Source: DASQPR01 sp035263025
GTDB taxonomy: Bacteria; Actinomycetota; Actinomycetes; Mycobacteriales; Micromonosporaceae
Direction: 5' to 3'
NCBI GenBank assembly: GCA_035263025.1
Contig: DATFRR010000044.1
Span: 1-41,863, forward strand
DNA length: 41,863 bases
Translations under genes and position numbers: made by a program
Part shown: in pieces, positions 34,722 through 41,863 of the stretch
Numbering within the stretch: position 1 is the stretch's first letter
How the letters are laid out: every line of letters begins with the position of its first letter
The notes under the pieces: generated by a model
What the model was told of the DNA's origin: nothing
Seen by the model: only the letters and a program-made list of their open reading frames with translations
The model's database searches: none

Positions 34722-35633
34722 TCACGCGGACTGAGGCAGGGACCGCAGCAAGCTCGCCGCCGCGGACGGATCCTCGACCGGCCAGAGATGCCCGGCACCC
34801 GCGATGACGACGAGCCGCGACGTTGGTACGCGAGCGGCCAGGTCGCGGACCGACGCCGGTCGCGCGAACCCGTCCCGATCGCCGGTAACGAGCAACGTCG
34901 GCGCCACCACCCGGGCCGCGAGATCGAGGAACGGGGTGTTGACCAGGCTCTGATAGGCCTCTCCGATGGCTCGCGGGCTGGCCAGCATCGCGGCACGGTA
35001 GTCCTGGGCAAGGATCGCGCGTCGACGCGACCGTTCCCGCGTGGTCATGGCCATCGAGTCGGCTAGGAAGATCGCTGGTCGGCTGAGCACCCACCAGCGT
35101 GCGAGGCGCTCGGGTAGCCAGGTTGCGACGCGGTAGTAGGCCCGTCCGAGTCGCGCGACGGGCCCGACACCGGTGCAGACCGGATGAAGCAGCCCCAGCG
35201 CCGCGACACGCTCCGGGTGCGTGGCGGCGTACGCCAGCGAGATGTTCGCCCCGAGCGAGTGCCCGACGAGCACGATCGACGACACACCGAGATGGGTACG
35301 GAGGTCCTCCACGACGGCCGTGTACGCCATCATCGTGTGCGGCCCGGCGAGCGGCGGCGACACGCCGTACCCGGGCAGATCCGGTACGACGATGTCACGG
35401 TCACCCAGCGCGGCGACGATATCGCTGAGCCCGTCATGGTCCGCGCCAAGCCCGTGCAGGAGGACCATCGGTGTCCGCACCGAACCACGCGACGGACTCG
35501 TGCGCCAGTACGCCACCGACCGCGCGGTCGTGAAACGTTGCCACGACGGCGGTGCGGCGATTGTGTCGCCCGGCCGGACCGACGCACCCACGGTCAGCGC
35601 ATCGAATCCGGCGACGTCCGGGATCCGTCTCAT
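34722..35633 (-). CDS. Alpha/beta hydrolase fold protein
   Basis: 303 residues from ATG 35633; an ATG at 35678 in frame adds a basic tail. The fold shows oxyanion-hole LLHGLGADHDGLS, nucleophile elbow LVGHSLGANISLAYA (Ser near residue 138), the acid in VTGDRDGFARP and the catalytic His in AGAGHLWPVEDP. It is an esterase, lipase or C-C hydrolase of the broad alpha/beta family; the lid (WWVLSRPAIFLADSMAMT) is helical. It is convergent with the deacetylase gene (48 bp between stops), so not part of that operon. Confidence 0.88.
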   Translation of the reverse strand: MRRIPDVAGFDALTVGASVRPGDTIAAPPSWQRFTTARSVAYWRTSPSRGSVRTPMVLLHGLGADHDGLSDIVAALGDRDIVVPDLPGYGVSPPLAGPHTMMAYTAVVEDLRTHLGVSSIVLVGHSLGANISLAYAATHPERVAALGLLHPVCTGVGPVARLGRAYYRVATWLPERLARWWVLSRPAIFLADSMAMTTRERSRRRAILAQDYRAAMLASPRAIGEAYQSLVNTPFLDLAARVVAPTLLVTGDRDGFARPASVRDLAARVPTSRLVVIAGAGHLWPVEDPSAAASLLRSLPQSA

Positions 35634-35731
35634 CGGTTCGACCCTACGACGCCTCGTGCGCTGACACGACCGAATCACCGCGTACTAGTTCAACGCCGAG
35701 TCGGGCGAATCACACTCGTACGCCGCTCGGA

Positions 35732-36568
35732 TCAAGCATCGATCGGAGCGAGCTCGACAGTTGTGTCATTCGCCGTCGCACGCGAGCCGGCCACGGTGAC
35801 GGCGCCGACCAGGGCCACGATCGCGATGGTCGCGATGCCGGCGACCACGCCGTCACCGTAGCCGAGGCCACCGCCGAACGAGTGCGGCTTGCCCAGCCAG
35901 TCCGCAATCGACGCGCCAAGCGGGCGGGTCAGCACGTAGGCGATCCAGAACGCGACGACCGGGTTCAGGCCGAGCCGCCACCCGATCGCGGGCATCGCGA
36001 TGAGCACGGCGAAAAGGACTGCCGACGCGAAAAACCCAAGGCGCATCGTCGCCGCGGTCAGATCACCGGCCGCGGTGCCGAGTGCGAAGGTGACGAACAC
36101 CGTGAGCCAGTAGTACATCTCGCGACGACGCGACACGATGCTGTGGATCGACAGCGTGCCCTCACTGCGGTACCAGAGATAGAACACCACCGCGAGGACA
36201 ACTGCGTAAAACGCCGTCGACGCGGCGTAGGGCACGTGCAGCGCAACGTGCAAACCGTCGGCGCCCATGGTGCCGAAGACGGCGACCATCATGACCGCGA
36301 ACCAGTAGATGGGCGCCACGTACTCGCGTGTCCGGAACTGTAGCCACATCGCGACCGCGAAGCCGATCACGCCGATCGCGCCGGCCAGCACATAACTAGT
36401 CTTGGCGAGGTAATCGGACGTCGCTTCGCCCATGCCGGTAGTGAGCACCTTGATGACCCAGAACACCGCGGTGATCTCGGGGACCTTCGCACGCGCCAGC
36501 ATCCCACGCATCGGCGTTGCCAGCGTCGGTGTTCCGGACGCTCCTAACGGGTCGGACGACGGTCGCAT
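35732..36568 (-). CDS. DUF347-repeat membrane protein (COG4705-like)
   Basis: 278 residues from ATG 36568 (AGGAG upstream). About eight hydrophobic helices form four related repeats, each of two helices with a small-residue/acidic turn: TTGMGEATSDYLA near residue 40, FGTMGADGLH near 100, LGTAAGDLTA near 160 and LTRPLGASIADWLG near 215. This is the signature of DUF347 (PF03988). Function is not established as far as I know; the acidic residues in the repeats suggest a transporter. It is divergent from the amidohydrolase module and separated from it by a 479-bp gap. Confidence 0.85.
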   Translation of the reverse strand: MRPSSDPLGASGTPTLATPMRGMLARAKVPEITAVFWVIKVLTTGMGEATSDYLAKTSYVLAGAIGVIGFAVAMWLQFRTREYVAPIYWFAVMMVAVFGTMGADGLHVALHVPYAASTAFYAVVLAVVFYLWYRSEGTLSIHSIVSRRREMYYWLTVFVTFALGTAAGDLTAATMRLGFFASAVLFAVLIAMPAIGWRLGLNPVVAFWIAYVLTRPLGASIADWLGKPHSFGGGLGYGDGVVAGIATIAIVALVGAVTVAGSRATANDTTVELAPIDA

Positions 36569-37047
36569 CTTTCCACTCCTGCTTGGCTTGTCGACGATCG
36601 GCACAAGGTCCGCATGGTAGTCATGCAACTTGTCATCGCACGCTTGGTTGCTGACCGTCGGCTGTGAAGCCTCGTGTGCGGTGTCGAATCTCAGGACCCG
36701 CTCAGCAGCGCGAGTCACATCCGGGAACCGAAGTGTTGGCGGATGCGTACGGTTGCGCGGCCGATTGTCAACGCCCGGTCGAGGTATCCGCGACGCGTCG
36801 CCGACGATTTACACTGACGCAGGGACGGGACGCGATCGCCCAGGCCGGCGTCGATCGCTGGATGACACGACCTGAGCCTTCCATCTCGCCGACTGCTGGC
36901 CGCCGCTCGAGGAGCAGGCCGGGTCACCACCGCCGCGCGGTTTCCCGAGGACGACCGGACGAAGTGTTCGACTGTCGCCGCGGCGGCACGCGACAGATCG
37001 GACCCGACCTGACGGCCGCTCCACGCGGTCGGGACGAGGAGACCGGC
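36569..37047. other. 479-bp divergent intergenic region without a recognisable gene
   Basis: Lies between the DUF347 gene (minus) and the amidohydrolase module (plus). The plus-strand frame of the amidohydrolase stays open back to 36664, but its translation is Arg/Pro-rich with no motif and lacks an RBS, so I do not treat it as coding. Only the AGGAG at 37037-37041 in front of GTG 37048 is a clear signal. I see no strong promoter hexamers or long inverted repeat. Confidence 0.5.
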
Positions 37048-38100
37048 GTGTACGAAAAGGATGGCGAAAAGTATTTCGTGGTGGACAGCCACATGCACTA
37101 CTGGAACGCCGCGCCCGACAACTGGGTGCCCGGAGCAGAGCAGTACGCGAAGGGGTGGATCGAGTGCTTCCACGCCTACCAGGGACTCGGACCCGCCGAG
37201 ACGCACTGGCCACTAGAGAAGTTCCAGAAATACTCCGAGGAAGACCTCATGCGCGACGTGTTCGACGACGGGCACGTGGACGTCGCGATCTTCCAGCCGA
37301 CGTACCTCACCGAGTGGTACAAGGAGGGCTTCAACACCACCGAGCGCAATGCCGCGTTGGGAGAACGGCATCCCGGCCGGTTCATCGCGAACACGAGATG
37401 GGACCCGCGCGACGGTGATGCTGGCCTGGACACGCTGCGCCGCAACGTCGAACGGTACGGCTCCGTCGGCTGCAAGCTCTACACCGCCGAGTGGCGCGAC
37501 GGATCTCGCGGCTGGACGCTGCGCGATCCGGCAGCGTACCGCTATTTCGAGGCATGCCAGGAACTCGGCATCAGGAACATTCACGTTCACAAAGGACCGA
37601 CGATCTGGCCGCTGGACAAGGATGCGTTCGACGTATCGGATGTCGACCATGCCGCGACCGACTTTCCGGCGCTGAACTTCATCGTCGAGCACGTGGGCCT
37701 GCCGCGCATCGAAGACTTCTGCTTCATGGCGACCCAGGAACCCAACGTCTACGCGGGGCTGGCTGTCGTCATCGGCGGTCTCATGCACGCGCGGCCGAGA
37801 TTCTTCGCGAAGGTCATGGGCGAGTTGCTGTTCTGGGTCGGCGAGGACAAGATGATCTTCGGAAGCGACTACGCGATCTGGGAACCGAAGTGGCAGGTCG
37901 AGGGCTTTGTCGACTGGGACTACCCGCCTAGTGAGGAATATGCCGACTACCCGCGCGTGACCGCCGCGACGAAGAAGAAGATCCTCGGTCTGAACGCGGC
38001 CCGGCTCTACAACATCGACGTACCAGCGGAGTTGCGGCTCGCGCCGGCCGAGGGTGTGCCGGCGGCGCGCGAGGACGCACAACTCGTCGATCAAGCGTGA
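37048..38100 (+). CDS. Amidohydrolase of the di-iron monooxygenase accessory type
   Basis: 350 residues from GTG 37048 (AGGAG upstream). It opens VYEKDGEKYFVVDSHMHYWN with the HxH metal motif, and has further ligands in NIHVHKGP, FIVEHVGLP and IFGSDYAIW. This TIM-barrel amidohydrolase_2 group is known from gene clusters of soluble propane/phenol-type monooxygenases (prm, mim) in Rhodococcus, Gordonia and Mycobacterium, where it stands next to a DUF59 protein and an alcohol dehydrogenase, as here. Its exact role in those clusters is not settled; from context it may help assemble or activate the di-iron hydroxylase. No monooxygenase gene is in this window. It is the first gene of a three-gene operon. 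Confidence 0.87.
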   Translation: MYEKDGEKYFVVDSHMHYWNAAPDNWVPGAEQYAKGWIECFHAYQGLGPAETHWPLEKFQKYSEEDLMRDVFDDGHVDVAIFQPTYLTEWYKEGFNTTERNAALGERHPGRFIANTRWDPRDGDAGLDTLRRNVERYGSVGCKLYTAEWRDGSRGWTLRDPAAYRYFEACQELGIRNIHVHKGPTIWPLDKDAFDVSDVDHAATDFPALNFIVEHVGLPRIEDFCFMATQEPNVYAGLAVVIGGLMHARPRFFAKVMGELLFWVGEDKMIFGSDYAIWEPKWQVEGFVDWDYPPSEEYADYPRVTAATKKKILGLNAARLYNIDVPAELRLAPAEGVPAAREDAQLVDQA

Positions 38101-38124
38101 CACCGGCGGACTGGTGGTGATCAT

Positions 38125-38880
38125 GTGACGACGGCGTTATCCGGCACCGACCGGATCATCGCGGCGCTGGACACGGTGCGTGACCCCGAACTCGACGAAC
38201 CGATCACGTCGCTCGGGTTCGTCACGTCGTGCACGGTCTCCGGCGACGGCGCGGCCACTGTCCGGCTGCGCCTGCCGACCTACTTCTGCGCGCCGAACTT
38301 CGCATATCTGATGGTGGCTGACGCATACGACGCCGTCAGCGCGCTGGATGGCGTGCGTACCACGGAAATCGTGTTGGAGGACCACTTCGCCGCGGCGGCC
38401 ATCAACGACGGCGTCGCGGCGCAGGCCGGGTTTGTTCGGTCGTTCCGCGGCGAAGCGGTTGTCGAGCTGGATCAGCTGCGTCGGGACTTTCTCCGCAAGG
38501 CCGTCCTCGCGAGCACGAACGTTGTGTGCCAGCCGCTGCTGACCGCCGGCGTGACACCCGCAGCGCTGAACGACATGACGCTCGGCGAGGTGGCAGCGTC
38601 ACCCGCACTGCAGCGCCTTCGACGTCGCCGCGCCGACCTGGGCCTCGACATTGGCGACGATGCGCCGCTGCTGATCGACCCGACAACCGGCGGCCGCGTG
38701 GCCGTGGCGGATGTCGCGCTACATCTGCGCAAGGCGCGCACGACGAAGGTCGGCATCGACGCGAACACGAGCATCTGCCAAGGCATGTTGCAGCACCGCT
38801 ACCCGGACAGCATCGACGGGCGCCTCGCGGCACGCGCGGCCACTGTCACGAACCGGGATGACACCGAGGAGGCCAGATGA
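38125..38880 (+). CDS. DUF59/MIP18-type metal-sulfur cluster assembly factor
   Basis: 251 residues from GTG 38125; an ATG two bases earlier runs into TGA. The N-terminal DUF59 domain (about 8-100) shows IIAALDTVRDPELDEPITSLGFV and a conserved Cys in RLPTYFCAPNFAYLM. The C-terminal 150 residues (EDHFAAAAINDGV, RRDFLRKAVLASTNVVCQPL) are extra to the short MIP18 proteins and typical of the monooxygenase-associated form. Such proteins carry or insert Fe or Fe-S cofactors. It starts 24 bp after the amidohydrolase and its stop overlaps the dehydrogenase start by ATGA (38877-38880). Confidence 0.85.
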   Translation: MTTALSGTDRIIAALDTVRDPELDEPITSLGFVTSCTVSGDGAATVRLRLPTYFCAPNFAYLMVADAYDAVSALDGVRTTEIVLEDHFAAAAINDGVAAQAGFVRSFRGEAVVELDQLRRDFLRKAVLASTNVVCQPLLTAGVTPAALNDMTLGEVAASPALQRLRRRRADLGLDIGDDAPLLIDPTTGGRVAVADVALHLRKARTTKVGIDANTSICQGMLQHRYPDSIDGRLAARAATVTNRDDTEEAR

Positions 38881-39902
38881 AGGCGGTTCGATTGCATGGG
38901 TACCACGAGCAACCTGTCGTGGCGGAGGTGGCCGAACCGACCATCCAGGGTCCACTCGACGTGATCGTGAAGGTGGGCGGCGCCGGGGTATGCCGCACGG
39001 ACCTACACATCATCGAGGGGCAGTGGGACGCTGCGATGCATCCTTGGCTGCCCTACACGCTCGGCCATGAGAACGCCGGCTGGGTCCACGAGGTTGGTGC
39101 CGCGGTGACCAACGTCGCGCCCGGCGACACGGTCATCCTGCATCCGTCGCCCACCTGCGGTCTCTGTCGGGCGTGCCGAGCTGGACAGGACATGCACTGC
39201 ACGAACAGTTCGTTCCCCGGTCTCGACGGCGACGGTGGCATGGCGGAATATCTGCGGACCTCGGCACGCGCGTGCGTCAAACTCGACCCGACCACGCAAC
39301 CGAAGGACGTCGCGGCGCTCGCCGACGCCGGCATCACCGCGTACCACGCGGTGCGCAAGGCGATCCCGTTGCTCTATCCGGGCACCACGTGCGCGGTCAT
39401 CGGCGCGGGCGGCCTCGGCCACATCGGCATCCAGTGCCTCGCCGCGCTGACCGCCACGACCATCATCGTGGTGGACCGCAATCCGGATGCGCTGAAGCTC
39501 GCCGAGCAGCTTGGTGCCGCGCACACTGTGGTGTCCGACGGCGGACACGTCGACGCGGTACGGGACCTGACCGGCGGCCTCGGCGCGGACGTCGTCCTCG
39601 ACTTCGTCGCGGAGCAGGGTGCCGAGAACGACGGATTCGCGATGACCGCGAGAGGCGGCTCGTATTACGTCATCGGGTACGGCGGCACGCTGCACGTACC
39701 GACGCTCGACATCATCTCGACCGAGCGCAACATCGTCGGCAACATCGTCGGGACGTACAACGACCTCGCCGAGCTGATGGTGCTGGCGCAGACCGGGCGG
39801 GTCACGCTGCACACCCGTACATATCCGTTGGACGCGGCCGTTGACGCGATCGCCGACCTGGACGCCGGACGGGTACGCGGCCGGGCAATCCTCGTACCAT
39901 AG
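38877..39902 (+). CDS. Zinc-dependent NAD(P)-alcohol dehydrogenase
   Basis: 341 residues. Catalytic zinc ligands are Cys39 (GVCRTDLH), His64/Glu65 (LGHENAG) and Asp150 (ALADAGITAYHA). Structural zinc Cys94, 97, 100 and 108 are in CGLCRACRAGQDMHC. The Rossmann motif VIGAGGLGHIG is near 174-184, and VVDRNPDALKLA carries Asp at the adenosine-ribose position, which indicates NAD. It is the medium-chain enzyme that follows propane and similar monooxygenases and would oxidise secondary or primary alcohols to ketones or aldehydes. It is translationally coupled to the DUF59 gene and is the last gene of the operon. Confidence 0.92.
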   Translation: MKAVRLHGYHEQPVVAEVAEPTIQGPLDVIVKVGGAGVCRTDLHIIEGQWDAAMHPWLPYTLGHENAGWVHEVGAAVTNVAPGDTVILHPSPTCGLCRACRAGQDMHCTNSSFPGLDGDGGMAEYLRTSARACVKLDPTTQPKDVAALADAGITAYHAVRKAIPLLYPGTTCAVIGAGGLGHIGIQCLAALTATTIIVVDRNPDALKLAEQLGAAHTVVSDGGHVDAVRDLTGGLGADVVLDFVAEQGAENDGFAMTARGGSYYVIGYGGTLHVPTLDIISTERNIVGNIVGTYNDLAELMVLAQTGRVTLHTRTYPLDAAVDAIADLDAGRVRGRAILVP

Positions 39903-39951
39903 CCGCCCCTGGGCGCGTGTTCCGGTCAGACGTACGCGACATGATGTGCGC

Positions 39952-40257
39952 ATGGCTGATGGGCGAAGCGCGGCCGCACCACGACCCGATGCGCGGCGGA
40001 GCCGCTGGAACTCGTTCGTCGCCGTCCCTCCGGCGGCCAGCGGCAAGTCTCGTGCGCTCAACGAGGAGGGCCACCCGACGCATCGCGTTCGTGTCGAATA
40101 CGACGGCGACACGGTTCTCGTCCACCTGAGCGACGAGGACGGCCGAGGCTGGACCACGATCGCGGTCGACCGCGCGACGCGGGAATGGTCCGTCGCGCAG
40201 CGCGACAACCAACGCGACGCCGCCTCGGCCGCCTACACCGCGCTCTACGAAACCTGA
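39952..40257 (+). CDS. Small hypothetical protein (101 residues)
   Basis: Starts at ATG 39952 and ends TGA 40255-40257; a GTG at 39946 is in frame. The N-terminal 30 residues are basic and Ala/Pro-rich and the remainder forms a compact predicted beta-alpha unit (THRVRVEYDGDTVLVHLSDEDG, GWTTIAVDRATREWSVAQR). No TM segment or cysteine. I do not recognise a family. It follows the alcohol dehydrogenase after 49 bp without an obvious RBS, and third-position GC is as high as in its neighbours. Confidence 0.55.
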   Translation: MADGRSAAAPRPDARRSRWNSFVAVPPAASGKSRALNEEGHPTHRVRVEYDGDTVLVHLSDEDGRGWTTIAVDRATREWSVAQRDNQRDAASAAYTALYET

Positions 40258-40364
40258 CCGCCGCCCTCAGGTAGGATCGTGCGCGGCGGGGTAGGACGCC
40301 ACCGGGTCCGCGGAAAGGGCAGAGCCCACCTCACCGTTTGACGAGTTGTGGTGCCGATGGCTCA

Positions 40365-40410
40365 CCTCCTTTCGGCCGGCGTCGCGGACCAGCCGGCAGG
40401 CGAAAGGAGG
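40365..40410 (+). promoter_or_regulatory. RBS-sequestering hairpin in the ankyrin gene leader
   Basis: CCTCCTTTCGGCCGGC (40365-40380) pairs with GCCGGC (40392-40397) and CGAAAGGAGG (40401-40410): 16 base pairs with only a three-base bulge and an 11-base loop. The 3' arm contains the entire Shine-Dalgarno AAAGGAGG five bases before ATG 40416. The untranslated leader from 40258 has further GC-rich repeats (GGTAGGA twice) that could form an alternative fold. It matches no riboswitch class I know. Confidence 0.7.
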
Positions 40411-40415
40411 CCGCC

Positions 40416-41863
40416 ATGCCGACCGTCCCGCTTCCCGCCGATCCGGACGTGGATCAGCTGCGCAAGCAAGCCCGTGAGCTGCAACGTGCCGCGCGCGCCG
40501 GTGACGCCGACGCCGCCGCGCTCGTCACCGAGTTCCACCCCGATCCCCCGGCCGCGCCAGACTTCCCGCTCACTGCCGCTGCGATGGTCGTCGCTCGCCG
40601 GTACGGCTTCGGCAGCTGGACTCGACTTCGACGACACGTCGAGGTGGTACGAGCTCGGATGTGGTCACCGGGTTCGCCGGCCCCGGACGGCGAGCCGTTG
40701 ACCGACCGCTTCTTGCGACTTGTCTGCCTGACGTATAGCGAGGATGGCGGATCGGACCGGATAAGCGCCGCCCGACTGCTCGCCGAACACCCTGAGTTGC
40801 CGAGCCAGAGCCTGGCGGTGGCGGCCGCGTGCGCCGATGTGGCCCAGGTGCGCCGACTCATCGCCGCGGACACTTCACTCGCCAGCGCGCCGGCCGGCCC
40901 GTACGGCTGGTCGCCGCTGCTCTATCAGGCGTACGCCCGACCAGATCCACCGGCCGACCGGGTCGCCACACTGGACACGGCGCGACTGCTGCTCGCCGCC
41001 GGCGCGGATCCGAACGACGGCCGGTTCTGGCACGGTCTGCCGACTCCCTTCACGGTCCTGACCGGTGTCCTCGGGTGGGGCGAGCACGGCGAGCCCTGGC
41101 ATCCGTACGCGACAGCGTTCGCGCGGCTACTCCTCGAGGCCGGCGCCGACCCGAACGACGGCCAGGCGCTCTACAACCGGATGTTTCTCGCCAACGACGA
41201 ACACCTCACGGTGCTGTTCGAGTTCGGCCTCGGCCGCGGCGCCGGCGGTCCCTGGCACCGGCTACTCGGCGATGCGCTCGAGTCGCCGACCACCATGCTG
41301 AGCAACCTGCTGTGGTGGGCGGTGACCCACGACCAGCGTGAGCGCGTGGCGCTGCTCTCGGCGAACGGAGTCGACGTCATTGGACCGTTTCACGACCTGC
41401 GCGCACGCGATGCCAACGGTGCGACACCGGTCGAGACCGCGCTCGTCAACGGTCATCGCGCGCTCGCCGAGCAACTCATCGCGCTCGGCGGCGGTCCTGC
41501 GCGGTTGAACCCGGCCGACGCATTCGTGGCGGCCGCTCTGGCCGGGGACGCCGACGCGGTGCGCGACGCCGATCCGTCGATCGCGGTGGCCGCACGCCGC
41601 GCTCGTCCAGGCTTGCTCACGTGGGCCGCCCAGATGGGCGCGCCGAACTCGGTGGAACTGTTGGTGGGTGCGGGCTTCGATGTGAACTCGTTCGGCCGCA
41701 GCGATGCGCCGGTCGATCAGCCCTGGCAGACGGCACTGCACGTGGCCGCCGGCGAGGGCAATGTACGGCTTGCGCAAACGCTGTTGCAGCTCGGTGCCGA
41801 TCCCGAACTACGCGACCATCGCTTCGACGCGACGCCGCTCGGCTGGGCACGCCACTTCGGGCA
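40416..41863 (+). CDS. Ankyrin-repeat protein (3' truncated by window end)
   Basis: 482 codons are present from ATG 40416 (perfect AAAGGAGG) with no stop before the window ends. The N-terminus PTVPLPADPDVDQLRKQARELQRAARAGDADA is typical of a bacterial family where such a segment precedes repeats. Ankyrin repeats are seen as ARLLLAAGADPNDG, ARLLLEAGADPNDGQAL, RALAEQLIALGG, NSVELLVGAGFDVNS and LAQTLLQLGADPELRD. It is cytoplasmic and probably a protein-interaction scaffold. Its RBS is held in a hairpin, so translation may be conditional. The C-terminus lies outside the window. Confidence 0.88.
   Translation, partial: MPTVPLPADPDVDQLRKQARELQRAARAGDADAAALVTEFHPDPPAAPDFPLTAAAMVVARRYGFGSWTRLRRHVEVVRARMWSPGSPAPDGEPLTDRFLRLVCLTYSEDGGSDRISAARLLAEHPELPSQSLAVAAACADVAQVRRLIAADTSLASAPAGPYGWSPLLYQAYARPDPPADRVATLDTARLLLAAGADPNDGRFWHGLPTPFTVLTGVLGWGEHGEPWHPYATAFARLLLEAGADPNDGQALYNRMFLANDEHLTVLFEFGLGRGAGGPWHRLLGDALESPTTMLSNLLWWAVTHDQRERVALLSANGVDVIGPFHDLRARDANGATPVETALVNGHRALAEQLIALGGGPARLNPADAFVAAALAGDADAVRDADPSIAVAARRARPGLLTWAAQMGAPNSVELLVGAGFDVNSFGRSDAPVDQPWQTALHVAAGEGNVRLAQTLLQLGADPELRDHRFDATPLGWARHFG

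Noticed and set aside
36664..37047. N-terminal extension of the amidohydrolase back to an ATG at 36664
   Set aside because: The extension is Arg-rich without motif, and the GTG at 37048 has AGGAG and gives the family N-terminus.
40258..40415. Known riboswitch (guanidine-I, SAM-IV, cobalamin, TPP) in the ankyrin leader
   Set aside because: I could not match conserved core motifs of any of these classes; only the RBS hairpin is supported.

Overview
The window is a gene-dense, very GC-rich stretch with strong G/C third-position bias. It has many GTG starts, at least one probable TTG start, and repeated 4-bp ATGA/GTGA stop/start overlaps. Its gene families (DosR/DosS, Acg nitroreductases, a BlaI/M56 pair, a class of UvrA without the UvrB-binding insert) point to a high-GC Actinomycetota chromosome, probably a soil or free-living actinomycete. 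I cannot assign a genus. I saw no rRNA or tRNA gene, CRISPR array, transposase or integrase, so this looks like ordinary chromosome. Both edges cut genes: a YceI-like 3' end on the left and an ankyrin-repeat gene on the right.

Left third (1-13.5 kb). After the YceI end and a small membrane protein comes a minus-strand pair, a glutamine-synthetase-like ligase followed by an amidohydrolase, which is the split form of the FluG architecture. Divergent from it is a single-chain ABC exporter (two TMD-NBD halves, asymmetric ATP sites). Next is a plus-strand run of ABC ATPase, ABC-2 permease, NarL-type histidine kinase and response regulator, which reads as a self-regulated export or stress module. 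A GMC oxidoreductase and a VOC protein follow as a divergent pair.

Middle (13.5-25 kb, mostly minus strand): a beta-propeller lipoprotein, a UvrA-like double ATPase coupled to a DUF1801 protein, a DUF885 metallopeptidase-like protein, and a tightly overlapped operon of MBL-fold hydrolase, aromatic FAD monooxygenase and FtsJ/RlmM-like methyltransferase. A nucleotidyltransferase-domain protein closes this part.

Hypoxia/dormancy locus (25.0-31.4 kb). This is the most coherent system in the window. It holds a DosR (DevR) response regulator with the Mycobacterium tuberculosis DNA-contact motif, a GAF-GAF DosS/DosT-type kinase that keeps the haem-ligating His, two Acg-type nitroreductases, a CBS-CBS-BON protein and an uncharacterised membrane protein. 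The intergenic DNA and one gene end carry several sites of form GGGNC-N4-GNCCC, as expected for DosR boxes, two of them as tandem pairs about 22-23 bp apart. I infer a redox/hypoxia-responsive regulon whose regulator, sensor and targets sit together.

Right third (31.4-41.9 kb): a BlaI repressor/M56 protease pair with a perfect BlaI-type operator, facing a glycosyltransferase and polysaccharide deacetylase (cell envelope); an alpha/beta hydrolase; a DUF347 membrane protein; and a three-gene module of amidohydrolase, DUF59/MIP18 metal-sulfur assembly factor and zinc alcohol dehydrogenase. That module normally accompanies soluble di-iron propane/phenol-type monooxygenases, but no monooxygenase gene is present here. 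The window ends with a small unknown gene and an ankyrin-repeat gene whose ribosome binding site is buried in a 16-bp hairpin.
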